This document shows positions 1 to 8,696 of a stretch of 64,000 nt of DNA, in pieces (positions within the stretch are counted from its first letter, which is position 1; each line of letters begins with the position of its first letter). The notes below the pieces were generated by a model. The model was not told the origin of the DNA, ran no database searches, and saw only the letters and a program-made list of their open reading frames with translations. The stretch comes from Marinobacter adhaerens HP15 (GTDB taxonomy: Bacteria; Pseudomonadota; Gammaproteobacteria; Pseudomonadales; Oleiphilaceae), in contig NC_017506.1 in the NCBI RefSeq assembly GCF_000166295.1, forward strand, positions 3,410,001-3,474,000, written 5' to 3'. The position numbers were made by a program, and so were the translations under genes.

Positions 1-716
1 CGTTCAACCTTCTTTACATCCGAATCCGGATCCAGAGGAAATTCTTCGTTAAACGTTTTCAGCGCGTAATTCCGGATGGTTTCATCCTGGATAGGACCAA
101 CCGAACCGCCAACCCCGAACATACGGACACGCACGCCCAGCCTGCTCAGGGCCTGGCCCAACTCCAGACCAATCACCCCCGGGCCAAAGACTGCCACCGA
201 ATCGGGAAGATCCTGCCATTCGAAGATATCGTCGTTTACAACCAGCCGATCCTTGGCATCTTTCAGAAACCCGGGAACATTGGGTCGGGAGCCTGTGGCG
301 ATGATGATACGCCCCGCCTCAACCTCGGCATTGCCGTCGACGACCAGACGATTCGGGCTGGCAAACCGGGCGTGGCCTTCAATGCGGTGCGCATCCGGAA
401 ACTTCTCGACCGAATCAATCACCGAAGCAACAAAGCGGTCCCGTTCGCTTCGCACCCTTTCCATCACCCGCTTTCCGTCGATCCTGATATCCCCGGCAGA
501 CACGCCGAAAAGCTCACCAAGCTGCATCTGATAAGCGTTGTCGGCGGCCGCGATCAACAACTTGCTCGGCATACACCCGACTCTGGCGCAGGTGGTTCCA
601 TAATGGCCGCCTTCGATCAGCACAACCTTGGCGGTTACTTTGCGCACGCGCTGGTAAGCAACCATACCGGCGGTTCCAGCTCCGATAATGGCAACGTCTA
701 CGGTTCGCTTTTCCAT
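1..716 (-). CDS. Dihydrolipoyl dehydrogenase-like flavoprotein, partial (C-terminus off the left edge)
   Basis: About 238 N-terminal residues are visible and the C-terminal half lies beyond the window. An FAD-binding GxGxxG motif (IIGAGTAG, residues 10-17) is followed by a redox-active CX4C pair (C43 and C48 in [11 protein letters not shown]). A second nucleotide-binding glycine motif ([11 protein letters not shown]) lies near residue 180. This is the class I pyridine nucleotide-disulfide oxidoreductase layout. Both redox cysteines are present, which favours a dihydrolipoyl dehydrogenase-type enzyme over soluble transhydrogenase, which lacks the pair. No E1/E2 dehydrogenase genes are adjacent, so it may be a stand-alone paralogue. 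The ATG start at 716 has an AGGAG site 8 nt upstream. It is divergent from the LysE-type exporter across a 173-bp spacer. Confidence 0.8.
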   Translation of the reverse strand, partial: MEKRTVDVAIIGAGTAGMVAYQRVRKVTAKVVLIEGGHYGTTCARVGCMPSKLLIAAADNAYQMQLGELFGVSAGDIRIDGKRVMERVRSERDRFVASVIDSVEKFPDAHRIEGHARFASPNRLVVDGNAEVEAGRIIIATGSRPNVPGFLKDAKDRLVVNDDIFEWQDLPDSVAVFGPGVIGLELGQALSRLGVRVRMFGVGGSVGPIQDETIRNYALKTFNEEFPLDPDSDVKKVE

Positions 717-889
717 ACAAGGGTCTCCTGACAGGCATTCCCGGAATCGGGAACAGGGAAGATTGGGACGGCAGTGCCCCCAGTATAGAAGCCGTGACAA
801 GTTTCACCCACACGATGAAAAACGCACCGATTCCGCCTATGCTGTCAGACTTTTCAGGCAACGGACGTCTCAACGGAGGAATTGGGAAG

Positions 890-1561
890 ATGCAGAGTTA
901 CTGGCCGGAATTTCTGACGGTAGCCTTTGTCCACCTGCTGGCCGTGGCCAGTCCCGGGCCGGACTTTGCCGTGATGCTCAGACAGGCTCTGTGCCAGACC
1001 CGGCGAAACGCGCTGCTAAGCGCCATTGGTATCGGCGGGGGCATTCTGGTGCATGTCTGTTATTCCCTACTTGGCATTGGCCTGCTGATCCAGCAATCGA
1101 TCATGCTCTTCAATGTTCTCAAGGTGCTGGGGGCACTTTACCTTGCCTGGATTGCTGTCCAGTGCCTGCGGGCAAGGGCCAACGGCATTCATGTGGAACA
1201 GGATCCGACGGGTGGACAGTCCGGTATTGCAGCCCTGCGATTGGGCTTTCTGACCAACGCGTTGAACCCCAAGGCAACGCTGTTCTTTGTGTCCCTTTTC
1301 TCTGTTGTGATCAGCCCAGGCACACCCATTGTGCTCCAGGCCGGCTATGGCATTTACATGGCCCTGGCCACGGCACTCTGGTTCGCCATGGTTGCCATTT
1401 TCTTTACCCTGCCCCGCGTCCGCCGCGGGTTTAACCGGTTCGGGCACTGGCTCGACCGGCTGATGGGCGGCGTTCTCCTGTTGCTGGCCGGACAGCTACT
1501 GCTGTCTACAGTGAGCGGATCAGAGCCTCCGTCTGCGCCCATCCAAGACACGGATCGGTGA
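890..1561 (+). CDS. LysE/RhtB-family amino-acid exporter
   Basis: A 223-residue inner-membrane protein with about six hydrophobic segments. The N-terminal block carries the family signature around ASPGPDFAVMLRQ, and the middle holds the conserved GFLTNALNPKATLFF stretch. Members export amino acids such as lysine, homoserine or threonine; the substrate cannot be told from sequence. I chose the ATG at 890 because GGAGGA lies 9 nt upstream and the protein then begins at the first membrane segment; an in-frame ATG at 794 would add a non-hydrophobic tail. The 3' end overlaps the convergent DAHP synthase gene by 56 bp. Confidence 0.85.
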   Translation: MQSYWPEFLTVAFVHLLAVASPGPDFAVMLRQALCQTRRNALLSAIGIGGGILVHVCYSLLGIGLLIQQSIMLFNVLKVLGALYLAWIAVQCLRARANGIHVEQDPTGGQSGIAALRLGFLTNALNPKATLFFVSLFSVVISPGTPIVLQAGYGIYMALATALWFAMVAIFFTLPRVRRGFNRFGHWLDRLMGGVLLLLAGQLLLSTVSGSEPPSAPIQDTDR

Positions 1562-2558
1562 TCGAACAGCCGTAGCGCAGATCTTCGCCGTCGTCCTGAC
1601 GCCCCGGCTCCAGGAAGCTTTCCAGCATCAGACCCCGGATATGGTGGTTACCGGCGCGGCGCTGCGCCATCACGTCCTGGGCAATATCCAGCTGTCGTTC
1701 TGACTGCTTGCAGGCGTTGTCGTGACTGCAGTCCACCATGACGGCTGTGGACAATCCCGCCTCTGCCAGGGCGCCCACGGCCTGCTCAATGCTGGCCGCA
1801 TCGTAATTGGTGATACCGCGGCCACCGCGCAACACCAGATGGGTGTCGGGGTTGCCCCGGGTGGTAATCATCACCGGCGCGCCTGTTGCCGAAACCCCAA
1901 GATGATGATGGGGATGGGACGCCGACTTCATGGCATTGGTAGCGACAGCGATACCACCATCGGTGCCATTCTTGAAGCCGGTCGGCATGGGTAGCCCACT
2001 GACTATCTCCCGATGCACCTGCGACTCGGTAGTTCGGGCACCAATAGCCGTCCAGCTCACCAGATCCCCAAGGTAATCCATGGCGAACGGGCTCAGGGCT
2101 TCGGTGGCCAGTGGCAGCCCCATGGCAGCCAGATTCAGGAGCAGGCGGCGGGAGCGACGCAGCCCCTCATGCAGATCGCCTGCACCCGTGCGCTCGGGGT
2201 CGTACAACAGCCCTTTCCAACCCACCGTGGTCCGAGGCTTTTCCAGGTAGGCCCTCATAACGATAAGGAAGCGATCACTGACTTCATCCGCCAGGGCTTT
2301 CAGCTTTTCCCCGTATTCGAGTGCGGCCACCTCATCGTGGATGGAGCAGGGCCCCATGACGATCAGCGTTCTCGTGTCGCTGCCCTGCAGAATCCGCCGG
2401 ATTGCCTGCCGGTGTTCATCGACCTGCCGGACAATGTCGTCGCTGGCCGGCATCTGAAGTTTGAGCTCCGCCGGCGTTGGCAGAACCACTTCTTCCCGGT
2501 GGGTGGCCGGTGATCCGACTACCTGGTGTGTCAGTTCAGTGTTCAAGGACATATTCAT
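1506..2558 (-). CDS. 3-deoxy-7-phosphoheptulonate (DAHP) synthase, class I
   Basis: A 350-residue enzyme that condenses phosphoenolpyruvate and erythrose 4-phosphate, the first step of the shikimate pathway. Recognisable blocks are GPCSIHD (residues 69-75, with the metal-ligand Cys71), MRAYLEKPRTTVGWKG, the lysine-bearing GFKNGTDGG motif, and VDCSHDNACK with the metal-binding His. Length matches the AroF/AroG/AroH group, but the isozyme cannot be assigned from motifs alone. The ATG at 2558 is preceded by a GGAAG site; an in-frame codon at 2591 lies inside the terminator hairpin and is unlikely. Just upstream is an aromatic leader peptide and a U-tracted hairpin, so expression is probably attenuated by Phe/Tyr/Trp supply. 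The 3' end overlaps the convergent exporter gene. Confidence 0.93.
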   Translation of the reverse strand: MNMSLNTELTHQVVGSPATHREEVVLPTPAELKLQMPASDDIVRQVDEHRQAIRRILQGSDTRTLIVMGPCSIHDEVAALEYGEKLKALADEVSDRFLIVMRAYLEKPRTTVGWKGLLYDPERTGAGDLHEGLRRSRRLLLNLAAMGLPLATEALSPFAMDYLGDLVSWTAIGARTTESQVHREIVSGLPMPTGFKNGTDGGIAVATNAMKSASHPHHHLGVSATGAPVMITTRGNPDTHLVLRGGRGITNYDAASIEQAVGALAEAGLSTAVMVDCSHDNACKQSERQLDIAQDVMAQRRAGNHHIRGLMLESFLEPGRQDDGEDLRYGCSITDPCLGWAQTEALIRSL

Positions 2559-2589
2559 GTCAGTGCTTCCGTTTCCCTGCGTCAGAATC

Positions 2590-2628
2590 AAAAAAGCCCC
2601 GGCTGGTGGGCTACCAGTCGGGGCTTTT
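2590..2628 (-). terminator. Attenuator terminator hairpin of the DAHP synthase leader
   Basis: Read on the minus strand, GCCCCGACTGGT pairs with ACCAGCCGGGGC across a 5-nt loop (12-bp stem with one A-C mismatch) and is followed directly by six T residues. It ends about 30 nt before the DAHP synthase start and about 65 nt after the leader-peptide stop. No gene ends just upstream on this strand, so the hairpin makes sense as an attenuator rather than an end-of-gene terminator. Confidence 0.75.
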
Positions 2629-2693
2629 CGAGTCCGGTGGCAGCCTGGGTTTTCTGCCGGGCTGCCTTCCTCGTTATTCGTTCGATGAAGATC

Positions 2694-2831
2694 CTATGGG
2701 CGGCCCCGGCTCTGGCTAAAATAAAAGCCATAACCAAACCACCAGAAAAACACAGCAGCGACTGCAGCCGCCGGCTTGGCGCCGAAAGCTTGCAAAACAT
2801 TCAATTGACAGGTCGCGTGTGTCGTCTTCAT
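2694..2831 (-). CDS. Aromatic leader peptide upstream of DAHP synthase
   Basis: A 45-codon reading frame that starts at ATG 2831 and stops at TAG 2694-2696. Its C-terminal third reads VFFWWFGYGFYF: five Phe, two Trp and two Tyr codons among twelve. Such a run is the hallmark of a leader that monitors charged aromatic tRNAs. The frame ends 9 nt upstream-side of a segment that matches the 3' arm of the attenuator terminator. The exact start is uncertain: no good Shine-Dalgarno precedes the ATG, and the best promoter (-10 at 2839-2844) would place the transcript start almost at the ATG, so translation may be leaderless or begin at an in-frame TTG. The role is inferred from architecture only. Confidence 0.7.
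   Translation of the reverse strand: MKTTHATCQLNVLQAFGAKPAAAVAAVFFWWFGYGFYFSQSRGRP
2703..2711 (-). promoter_or_regulatory. Antiterminator segment (copy of the terminator 3' arm)
   Basis: On the minus strand AGCCGGGGC occurs here, over the last codons of the leader peptide, and again as the 3' arm of the terminator hairpin (2596-2604). Both copies can pair with the same GCCCCG segment at 2620-2625. This gives mutually exclusive antiterminator and terminator folds, as in ribosome-controlled attenuation. Confidence 0.6.
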
Positions 2832-2838
2832 GCTTTTC

Positions 2839-2868
2839 AATATATACCCACGGTTTTCACCTTGGCAA
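2839..2868 (-). promoter_or_regulatory. Candidate sigma-70 promoter for the DAHP synthase leader
   Basis: On the minus strand TTGCCA (2863-2868) and TATATT (2839-2844) are separated by 18 bp. The predicted start of transcription lies within a few bases of the leader-peptide ATG at 2831. The promoter region is shared back to back with the secretin-like gene that starts at 2919. Confidence 0.5.
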
Positions 2869-2918
2869 CCCGCATGCCGGAGTTTTTTCACCACCGACAT
2901 CAGGGTTGGGAGCAATCA

Positions 2919-3707
2919 ATGGTCTATTTTGTCCGACGATATCCTCTGCAGCTGGCCCTGGCGTTCTTGCTCGGGCTGATCTCCAGCCAGGTTCTGGCCC
3001 AGGCCGAGTCCCGCACCTACCAGCTCAACAACAGGCCGGGCGACGATGTGGCGGTGCAGATCCGCGAGCTCTATCAGGGCTCGCCGGTAACCGTGACTGC
3101 AAGGGGGCAACAACTGGTGGTGCGCGGCGAACCGCCCTTGCTGGAGGAAATCGGACGGCTTGTCGAAACGCTGGATGTAGCGCCAGTCCAGGTTCGGATC
3201 ACCGTTCGCTCCAGAACCGACAGCGGCGGCAAGCGCTCAGGTGCAGGCATCTCCGCGTCCAACGGTCAGGCAGGAATATCCGCAGAGCGTCGCGTTACCA
3301 GTACCGGCAGCGCTCAGGAACGATCAGTGATCATGCAGGATGGCCAGTCGGCGCACATCACCTCGGGCCAGGTCCGGACAATCCCCGTCGCTGTTCGTGG
3401 TGGCCGAAATCCTGCTGCCTTTCTACAGCAGGTCGAAACGCGCAGTGGCTTTCTGGTCAGCCCCCAGGTTATTTCTGATCAGGCGGTCGAACTGAGCATT
3501 GTTTCCTTCGAGGAAGAGCCGGCAAACCTGAACGGCTACGAAACGGAGGCGGTGGTCACCATCCGGCGTGTGGAGCCGGGACAGTGGGTAACATTGGGAA
3601 GCACCGCAACCCGATCAACCCAGGAGCGCAGTGGCATTACCTATCAGGTGAACAGCAGTCGGTCCGAGAACCGGAGTTTTGAAGTGCGGGTCGACGTTCT
3701 GCCCTGA
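2919..3707 (+). CDS. Stand-alone secretin N-domain-like periplasmic protein
   Basis: 262 residues with a signal peptide (about residues 1-28, cleavage near SSQVLAQA). The mature N-terminus (residues 30-80) alternates short strands in a pattern like the N1 domain of type II secretion/secretin proteins (YQLNN..., REL..., VVRGEPPLLEEIGRLVETLD). A Ser/Gly-rich central part and a beta-rich C-terminal part follow, containing paired phrases on 'inhibitory' strands. It lacks the outer-membrane secretin barrel, being far shorter than a GspD/PilQ protein, and no secretion genes are nearby. The start at 2919 has GGTTGGGAG upstream. Function is unknown; a periplasmic scaffold or pseudo-secretin is an inference. 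Confidence 0.6.
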   Translation: MVYFVRRYPLQLALAFLLGLISSQVLAQAESRTYQLNNRPGDDVAVQIRELYQGSPVTVTARGQQLVVRGEPPLLEEIGRLVETLDVAPVQVRITVRSRTDSGGKRSGAGISASNGQAGISAERRVTSTGSAQERSVIMQDGQSAHITSGQVRTIPVAVRGGRNPAAFLQQVETRSGFLVSPQVISDQAVELSIVSFEEEPANLNGYETEAVVTIRRVEPGQWVTLGSTATRSTQERSGITYQVNSSRSENRSFEVRVDVLP

Positions 3708-3709
3708 TA

Positions 3710-4216
3710 TCAGGCGTGGCGCTTGCCCAGCAGGACCTGCTTGGCTTCGTTCAGCTTGGCCGCCAGGTAGTCGTTCCCGCCGCGATCCGGGTGCAGTTTC
3801 TGCATGAGCCGGCGGTGGGCCATCACGATGTCCTCCTCGGCACAACCGGCTTTCACGCCGAGGATATCGCAGGCTTCGCGCTCTGACATCTGGCCGACCA
3901 GATCAGCGCCCGGACCAACGTGATCGTTCCCCTGCGCATGCCCGTCTTCCCGCTGTTTCGACCCCATGAACCGGTTGATTTCAGGGGCAAACTTCAACAA
4001 GGCGGGGAGTTTGCGCAACAGCGGAATAACGGCCGCCACCGCCGCTGTCAGCACATGGATCCGGCCCGTTAGCACCATAAACACCAGCAGTGCGCCGCCC
4101 ACGACCAGGATAACTTTCCAGGTGGCCGCCTTCTTCTTTTCGGCGGACAACGCACCCCATTGTTTCAGAATCACAAACACGGCGGCTGCCAACGCGATTC
4201 CCAGAATCCACTGCAT
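3710..4216 (-). CDS. Membrane-anchored J-domain protein
   Basis: 168 residues. Two hydrophobic segments (about 3-18 and 33-50) anchor the protein, a short amphipathic linker follows, and a compact C-terminal J domain spans residues 111-168 with the HPD tripeptide at 142-144. J domains stimulate the ATPase of Hsp70 (DnaK); a tail-located J domain on a membrane anchor resembles the Tim14/Pam18 layout. It lacks the Gly/Phe and zinc-finger regions of DnaJ, so it is a specialised co-chaperone with an unknown client. GAGGA lies 7 nt before the ATG. The gene ends 2 bp from the convergent secretin-like gene and is divergent from the RND operon. Confidence 0.8.
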   Translation of the reverse strand: MQWILGIALAAAVFVILKQWGALSAEKKKAATWKVILVVGGALLVFMVLTGRIHVLTAAVAAVIPLLRKLPALLKFAPEINRFMGSKQREDGHAQGNDHVGPGADLVGQMSEREACDILGVKAGCAEEDIVMAHRRLMQKLHPDRGGNDYLAAKLNEAKQVLLGKRHA

Positions 4217-4442
4217 TGTTGATCCTCACCCTGAATACCGTCGTAATTCTGTCACTGTCGCCTGTTACATTACCAGTGCCCTGCGCGGAAAAGCTCCCGC
4301 CAAGAAAACGACCATGATATCTGTCAAATCTGACCAACCCGAAGTCTAGATAGAAATACTTACAACCCGGTGACATTAGCGACCCTGTTTTGTAGGATGC
4401 TATGCTTCCCAAAATCTGACACAGATCCTCAGGACCCGAATC

Positions 4443-5543
4443 ATGCGCACTGCTTCCCGCTTTCTGATCGTCATTATATTTCTCGGCGTAGTGCTCGGAG
4501 GCATCTTCGGCTACAAATTCTACCAGTTTGGCCAGATGCAAGAGCAGATGTCCCAGCCCCAACCGCCGGCGCAGATTTCCGCCGTTGAGGCTCAGAACGA
4601 AGCCTGGACACCCGCCATAAAGGCCGTGGGCAGTGTTGAAGCCATTAACGGCATCCGGGTGGCCAATGAGGTACCCGGTGTGATTGAGGCCATCAATTTC
4701 GAATCCGGCGACGTGGTCAAACAGGGCGATGTATTGATCCGCATCGACGCCGCCATTGATGAGGCTGCCCTTCGCACTCGCCGTGCCGAGGCGCAACTGG
4801 CCGAGCAGGAATTCAAACGGGTATCCGACCTGTTACCCAAGCGCGCAGTGTCGCAGTCCCAATACGATGAAGCCAAGGCCAATTTCGACGCCGCCCGTGC
4901 GCGGGTCAATGAAGCCGAGGCCCAGTTGAGCAAGAAAATCATCCGCGCGCCCTTCGATGGCACGCTCGGCATCCGGATGGTCGACCAGGGCGAATACATT
5001 GCCACCGGCACCCCAATTGTCGAGATCAACATGCTGGATCCGATTTATGTCGACTATACCCTCTCCGAGAAAAACCTGCCGAACGTAGCAACAGGCTACC
5101 CGGTGGTCGCCACCGTCGCAGCTGTTCCGGAGCAGGATTTCGAGGGTTCCGTCAGCGCAATCAACACCTCGGTTAACCCGGAGACCCGGACTGTCCGAGT
5201 CCGCGCCACGCTGTCTAACCCGGACAACCTCCTGCGCCCGGGCATGTTTGCCACCGTGTTGACGCAGCAACCGGAAGACAACGAGGTAGTCACGGTGCCG
5301 CGCACCGCCATCTCCTACAACACTTACGGCGACTTTGTGTTTGTCGTTGAAGAGAATGACGACGGGAATCTGGTGGTTAATCGTCGCACGGTAACCACCG
5401 GCGAAACCCGCAACACCCGCGTAGCCGTTCTGTCCGGGCTGGAAGCCGGTGAAACCGTTGTAGAGAAGGGGTTGCTGCGCCTGCGCGCAGGTCAGAAAGT
5501 TGCCATTCAGGACGAAGAGCAGAAGCAGGGGGCGTCTGAGTAA
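4443..5543 (+). CDS. RND efflux system periplasmic adaptor (membrane fusion protein)
   Basis: 366 residues. An N-terminal anchor (about 7-24) precedes a split lipoyl/barrel-sandwich domain flanking an alpha-hairpin of roughly residues 95-160 (ALRTRRAEAQLAEQEF... DAARARVNEAEAQL). The beta-barrel and membrane-proximal domains follow, with the conserved LRPGMFATV. It would bridge the inner-membrane pump with an outer-membrane channel such as TolC. It overlaps the pump gene by one base (TAATG), so the two are one operon. No outer-membrane factor or dedicated repressor is encoded alongside. An AGGA site lies about 9 nt before the ATG. Confidence 0.92.
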   Translation: MRTASRFLIVIIFLGVVLGGIFGYKFYQFGQMQEQMSQPQPPAQISAVEAQNEAWTPAIKAVGSVEAINGIRVANEVPGVIEAINFESGDVVKQGDVLIRIDAAIDEAALRTRRAEAQLAEQEFKRVSDLLPKRAVSQSQYDEAKANFDAARARVNEAEAQLSKKIIRAPFDGTLGIRMVDQGEYIATGTPIVEINMLDPIYVDYTLSEKNLPNVATGYPVVATVAAVPEQDFEGSVSAINTSVNPETRTVRVRATLSNPDNLLRPGMFATVLTQQPEDNEVVTVPRTAISYNTYGDFVFVVEENDDGNLVVNRRTVTTGETRNTRVAVLSGLEAGETVVEKGLLRLRAGQKVAIQDEEQKQGASE

Positions 5544-8500
5544 TGCGCTTCACCGACATTTTTATCCACCGTCCCGTGCTGGCGACGGTGGTCAGCCTGC
5601 TGATACTGCTCCTGGGCGCCCGCGCGGCCATGGAAATGGAAATTCGGCAGTACCCTGAGCTTGAAAGCACCACGGTGACCGTGACAACGGCCTACCCCGG
5701 TGCCAGCTCCGACCTGATCAAAGGCTTCATTACCACGCCGCTGCAGCAGGCCATTGCCGAGGCGAGTGGCATTGACTATCTCACATCCACAAGCTCGCAG
5801 GGCACTTCCACCATTGAAGCCAAAATGGTGCTGAACTATGACGCCAACGCAGCCCTTGCTGAAATCCAGGCGAAGGTGGCGAGCCAGCGCAACGTGCTGC
5901 CGGCGGAGGCCCAGGACCCGGTCATCACCTCCACCACCGGTGACTCAACCGCCCTGATGTATATCGCCTTCTACAGTAACGAGCTGGCGGTGCCCGAGAT
6001 CACCGACTACCTGACCCGCGTTGTCCAGCCCCGACTGCAGGCGCTTTCCGGTGTCGGCAAGGCCGAACTGCTGGGACGTAAATTTGCCCTTCGGGTTTGG
6101 CTGGATCCGGAGCGCCTGGCGGCCGTCGACATGACACCGCAGGAGGTAGTCGCAAAGCTCCGCGCCAACAACTATCAGGCTGCCGTAGGTAACACCAAGG
6201 GCACCTACACCGAAATCAGCATGACCAGCGACACCGACGTCGCTGATCCGGATGCGTTCCGCAACCTGGTCGTCAAACAGTCCGAAGGCACCCAGATCCG
6301 ACTGCAGGACATCGCCCGAGTCGAACTGGGCTCGGAGACCTACGATCAACTGGCTCTTTACAAGGGACAGCCTGCCACTTACGTGGCGATTGAACTGGCC
6401 CCCGGAGCCAACCCGCTGACCGTCGCCGGCCTGGTGAAGGGCGAGCTGCCGGACATCGAAAGCCAACTACCTTCGGGCCTGGATGTTCGCCTGGCTTACG
6501 ACGCCTCAGACTTTATCGAAGATTCCATCAACGAGGTTATCCAGACACTGCTGGAAGCCATGATCATCGTTCTGGTGGTGGTGTTCCTCTGCCTCGGCTC
6601 GGTTCGGGCTTCGATTGTTCCGTCGGTTGCGGTGCCGCTGTCACTGATTGGCGGCGCCTTCATCATGTTGATGTTCGGTTTCTCGCTGAACCTGCTTACC
6701 CTGCTGTCGATGGTTCTCGCCATCGGTCTCGTTGTGGATGACGCCATTATCATGGTAGAGAACGTTCACCGGCACATTGAGCAGGGAGAATCCCGTTTTG
6801 ACGCCGCAATCAATGGTGCGCGGGAAATGGCGGTTCCCATCATTGCCATGACCACCACCCTGGTGGCGGTGTACGCCCCGATCGGCTTCATGGGCGGGCT
6901 TGTTGGCTCCCTGTTTACGGAGTTCGCCTTCACGCTGGCCGGTACCGTGGTTATTTCCGGCATTGTTGCCCTGACGCTTTCTCCGATGCTGTCGGGCAAG
7001 GTTCTCAAACCCCACGGCAACCCGGGTAAATTCGAAAACCTGGTAGAGAAAACGTTCAACGGCCTCGCCGCCACCTACAAGTCGGCCCTGAGCTCACTGA
7101 TGCAAACCAAGTCGGTCGTGGTTTTCTTCGCCGTCGTGGTGCTGGGCTCAATCTATTTCATGGTCTCCATGAGCCAGAACGAGCTGGCTCCCACCGAGGA
7201 CCAGGGCATTCTGTTCTATCAGGGCCTTGGCCCACAGACGTCGACACTGGATTACCTGCTGGAGCACGGCGATGAAATCCAGGAGCGTATGTCGACGGTT
7301 CCGGGCTACAACGAAGACTTCATGATCATCGGGATCACCGGCCCAAATGCCGTATTCGGTGGTTTCAAGATGGCGCCCTGGAGCGAGCGGGAAATCAGCC
7401 AGTTTGAGGCCCAGCCCAAACTTGATGCCGAGCTCAAAAACGTCACCGGGCTGCAAACCGCAGTCTTCCCGCGCCCCTCACTGCCGGGCTCCGGCGGCGG
7501 TTTGCCGTTCCAGTTCGTAATCACCACCGGCAACAACTATGAACAGCTCGACCAGGTGGCTGACGAACTGCTCGGCAAAGCCATGGGCAGCGGTAACTTC
7601 ATGTTCCTGCAGAAGTCCATCAACTTTGATCGTCCGATCACGCGTATCAACGTTGATCGGGACCGGGTGGCGGACCTGGGTCTGTCCATGCAGGACGTCG
7701 GCCAGAGCCTGTCGAGCATGCTCGGAGGCGGCTACATCAACCGGTTCAGCATGGAGGGCCGTTCCTACCAGGTCATTCCGCAGGTAGATCAGCAGTTCCG
7801 GCTGGACGCCCAGGCACTCAATGAGTACTACATTCGGGCAGACAACGGCGAACTGGTGCCGCTGGGCAGCGTCGTCAGCTTCACCCAGGACGTTGAGCCG
7901 TCCAACCGGACCCAGTTCAACCAGCAGAACTCGCTGACCCTTCAGGGTGTGGTTATGCCCGGGGTAGCCGCCGGTACTGCCATGGACTTCATGGAGCAGA
8001 CCGCCGCCGAAGTGTTCCCGCAGGGTTACACCTACGACTACACCGGCCAGACACGACAGTTGGCCACCCAGGGCAGCGCATTGATGGTGACCTTCTTCCT
8101 GTCGCTGCTGGTCATCTACCTGGTTCTGGCAGCCCAGTTCGAAAGCTGGCGGGACCCGTTCATCATCCTGGTTTCGGTGCCCATGTCGGTAGCCGGGGCA
8201 ATGGCGTTCATCGTGCTCGGGTTTGCCACCATGAACATCTATACCCAGGTGGGTCTGATCACGCTGATCGGGGTGGTGTCCAAGAACGGTATCCTGATTG
8301 TCGAGTTCGCCAACCAGTTGCAGAAGGAGCGTGGGCTTAACAAAGTGGATGCGGTCATCGAGGCTGCCGCCATTCGTCTGCGGCCAATCATCATGACATC
8401 ACTGGCGCTGATCTTTGCCATGGTGCCTCTGCTGATTGCCATCGGCCCGGGTGCAGAGAGCCGCTTTGCCATCGGCCTGACCATCAGCGCAGGTCTTGGT

Positions 8501-8632
8501 ATCGGCACCCTGTTCACTATCTTTGTCTTACCGGCGTTCTATATCCTGTTGGGCCGTGATCATCACGGCTCAGCCTCCGAGGAATACGGTAACGGCTCCG
8601 GACCTGAGGAAAAGTCAGCTCCGGCCCACTGA
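5543..8632 (+). CDS. RND-family multidrug efflux permease (HAE1 type)
   Basis: 1029 residues, the usual size for AcrB/MexB-type pumps. It begins with the family FIHRPVLATVVSL first membrane helix, carries two large periplasmic porter domains, and has the twin proton-relay aspartates D399 and D400 in GLVVDDAIIMVENV (helix 4). The second half repeats the fold, with YLVLAAQFESW and GLVVSKNGILIVEFAN-type helix motifs. It is a proton-driven exporter of hydrophobic or amphiphilic compounds and forms a trimer with the adaptor encoded just upstream (1-nt overlap). The substrate range cannot be read from sequence. A clear terminator follows at 8649-8685. Confidence 0.93.
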   Translation: MRFTDIFIHRPVLATVVSLLILLLGARAAMEMEIRQYPELESTTVTVTTAYPGASSDLIKGFITTPLQQAIAEASGIDYLTSTSSQGTSTIEAKMVLNYDANAALAEIQAKVASQRNVLPAEAQDPVITSTTGDSTALMYIAFYSNELAVPEITDYLTRVVQPRLQALSGVGKAELLGRKFALRVWLDPERLAAVDMTPQEVVAKLRANNYQAAVGNTKGTYTEISMTSDTDVADPDAFRNLVVKQSEGTQIRLQDIARVELGSETYDQLALYKGQPATYVAIELAPGANPLTVAGLVKGELPDIESQLPSGLDVRLAYDASDFIEDSINEVIQTLLEAMIIVLVVVFLCLGSVRASIVPSVAVPLSLIGGAFIMLMFGFSLNLLTLLSMVLAIGLVVDDAIIMVENVHRHIEQGESRFDAAINGAREMAVPIIAMTTTLVAVYAPIGFMGGLVGSLFTEFAFTLAGTVVISGIVALTLSPMLSGKVLKPHGNPGKFENLVEKTFNGLAATYKSALSSLMQTKSVVVFFAVVVLGSIYFMVSMSQNELAPTEDQGILFYQGLGPQTSTLDYLLEHGDEIQERMSTVPGYNEDFMIIGITGPNAVFGGFKMAPWSEREISQFEAQPKLDAELKNVTGLQTAVFPRPSLPGSGGGLPFQFVITTGNNYEQLDQVADELLGKAMGSGNFMFLQKSINFDRPITRINVDRDRVADLGLSMQDVGQSLSSMLGGGYINRFSMEGRSYQVIPQVDQQFRLDAQALNEYYIRADNGELVPLGSVVSFTQDVEPSNRTQFNQQNSLTLQGVVMPGVAAGTAMDFMEQTAAEVFPQGYTYDYTGQTRQLATQGSALMVTFFLSLLVIYLVLAAQFESWRDPFIILVSVPMSVAGAMAFIVLGFATMNIYTQVGLITLIGVVSKNGILIVEFANQLQKERGLNKVDAVIEAAAIRLRPIIMTSLALIFAMVPLLIAIGPGAESRFAIGLTISAGLGIGTLFTIFVLPAFYILLGRDHHGSASEEYGNGSGPEEKSAPAH

Positions 8633-8648
8633 TAGGAAGCAAGGTATC

Positions 8649-8685
8649 AGGCCCGGCCACGGCAACGTGCGCCGGGCCTTTTTTT
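8649..8685 (+). terminator. Rho-independent terminator of the RND operon
   Basis: AGGCCCGGC (8649-8657) pairs perfectly with GCCGGGCCT (8671-8679) and is followed by a run of T residues to 8685. It closes the efflux operon and lies 12 bp before the end of the convergent AraC-type gene. Confidence 0.9.
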
Positions 8686-8696
8686 GCGTGAGACAA

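Noticed and set aside
2588..2800. A second reading frame (70 codons) as leader peptide of DAHP synthase
   Set aside because: It has no run of aromatic codons, and it runs through the terminator hairpin, unlike the aromatic frame that stops before it.
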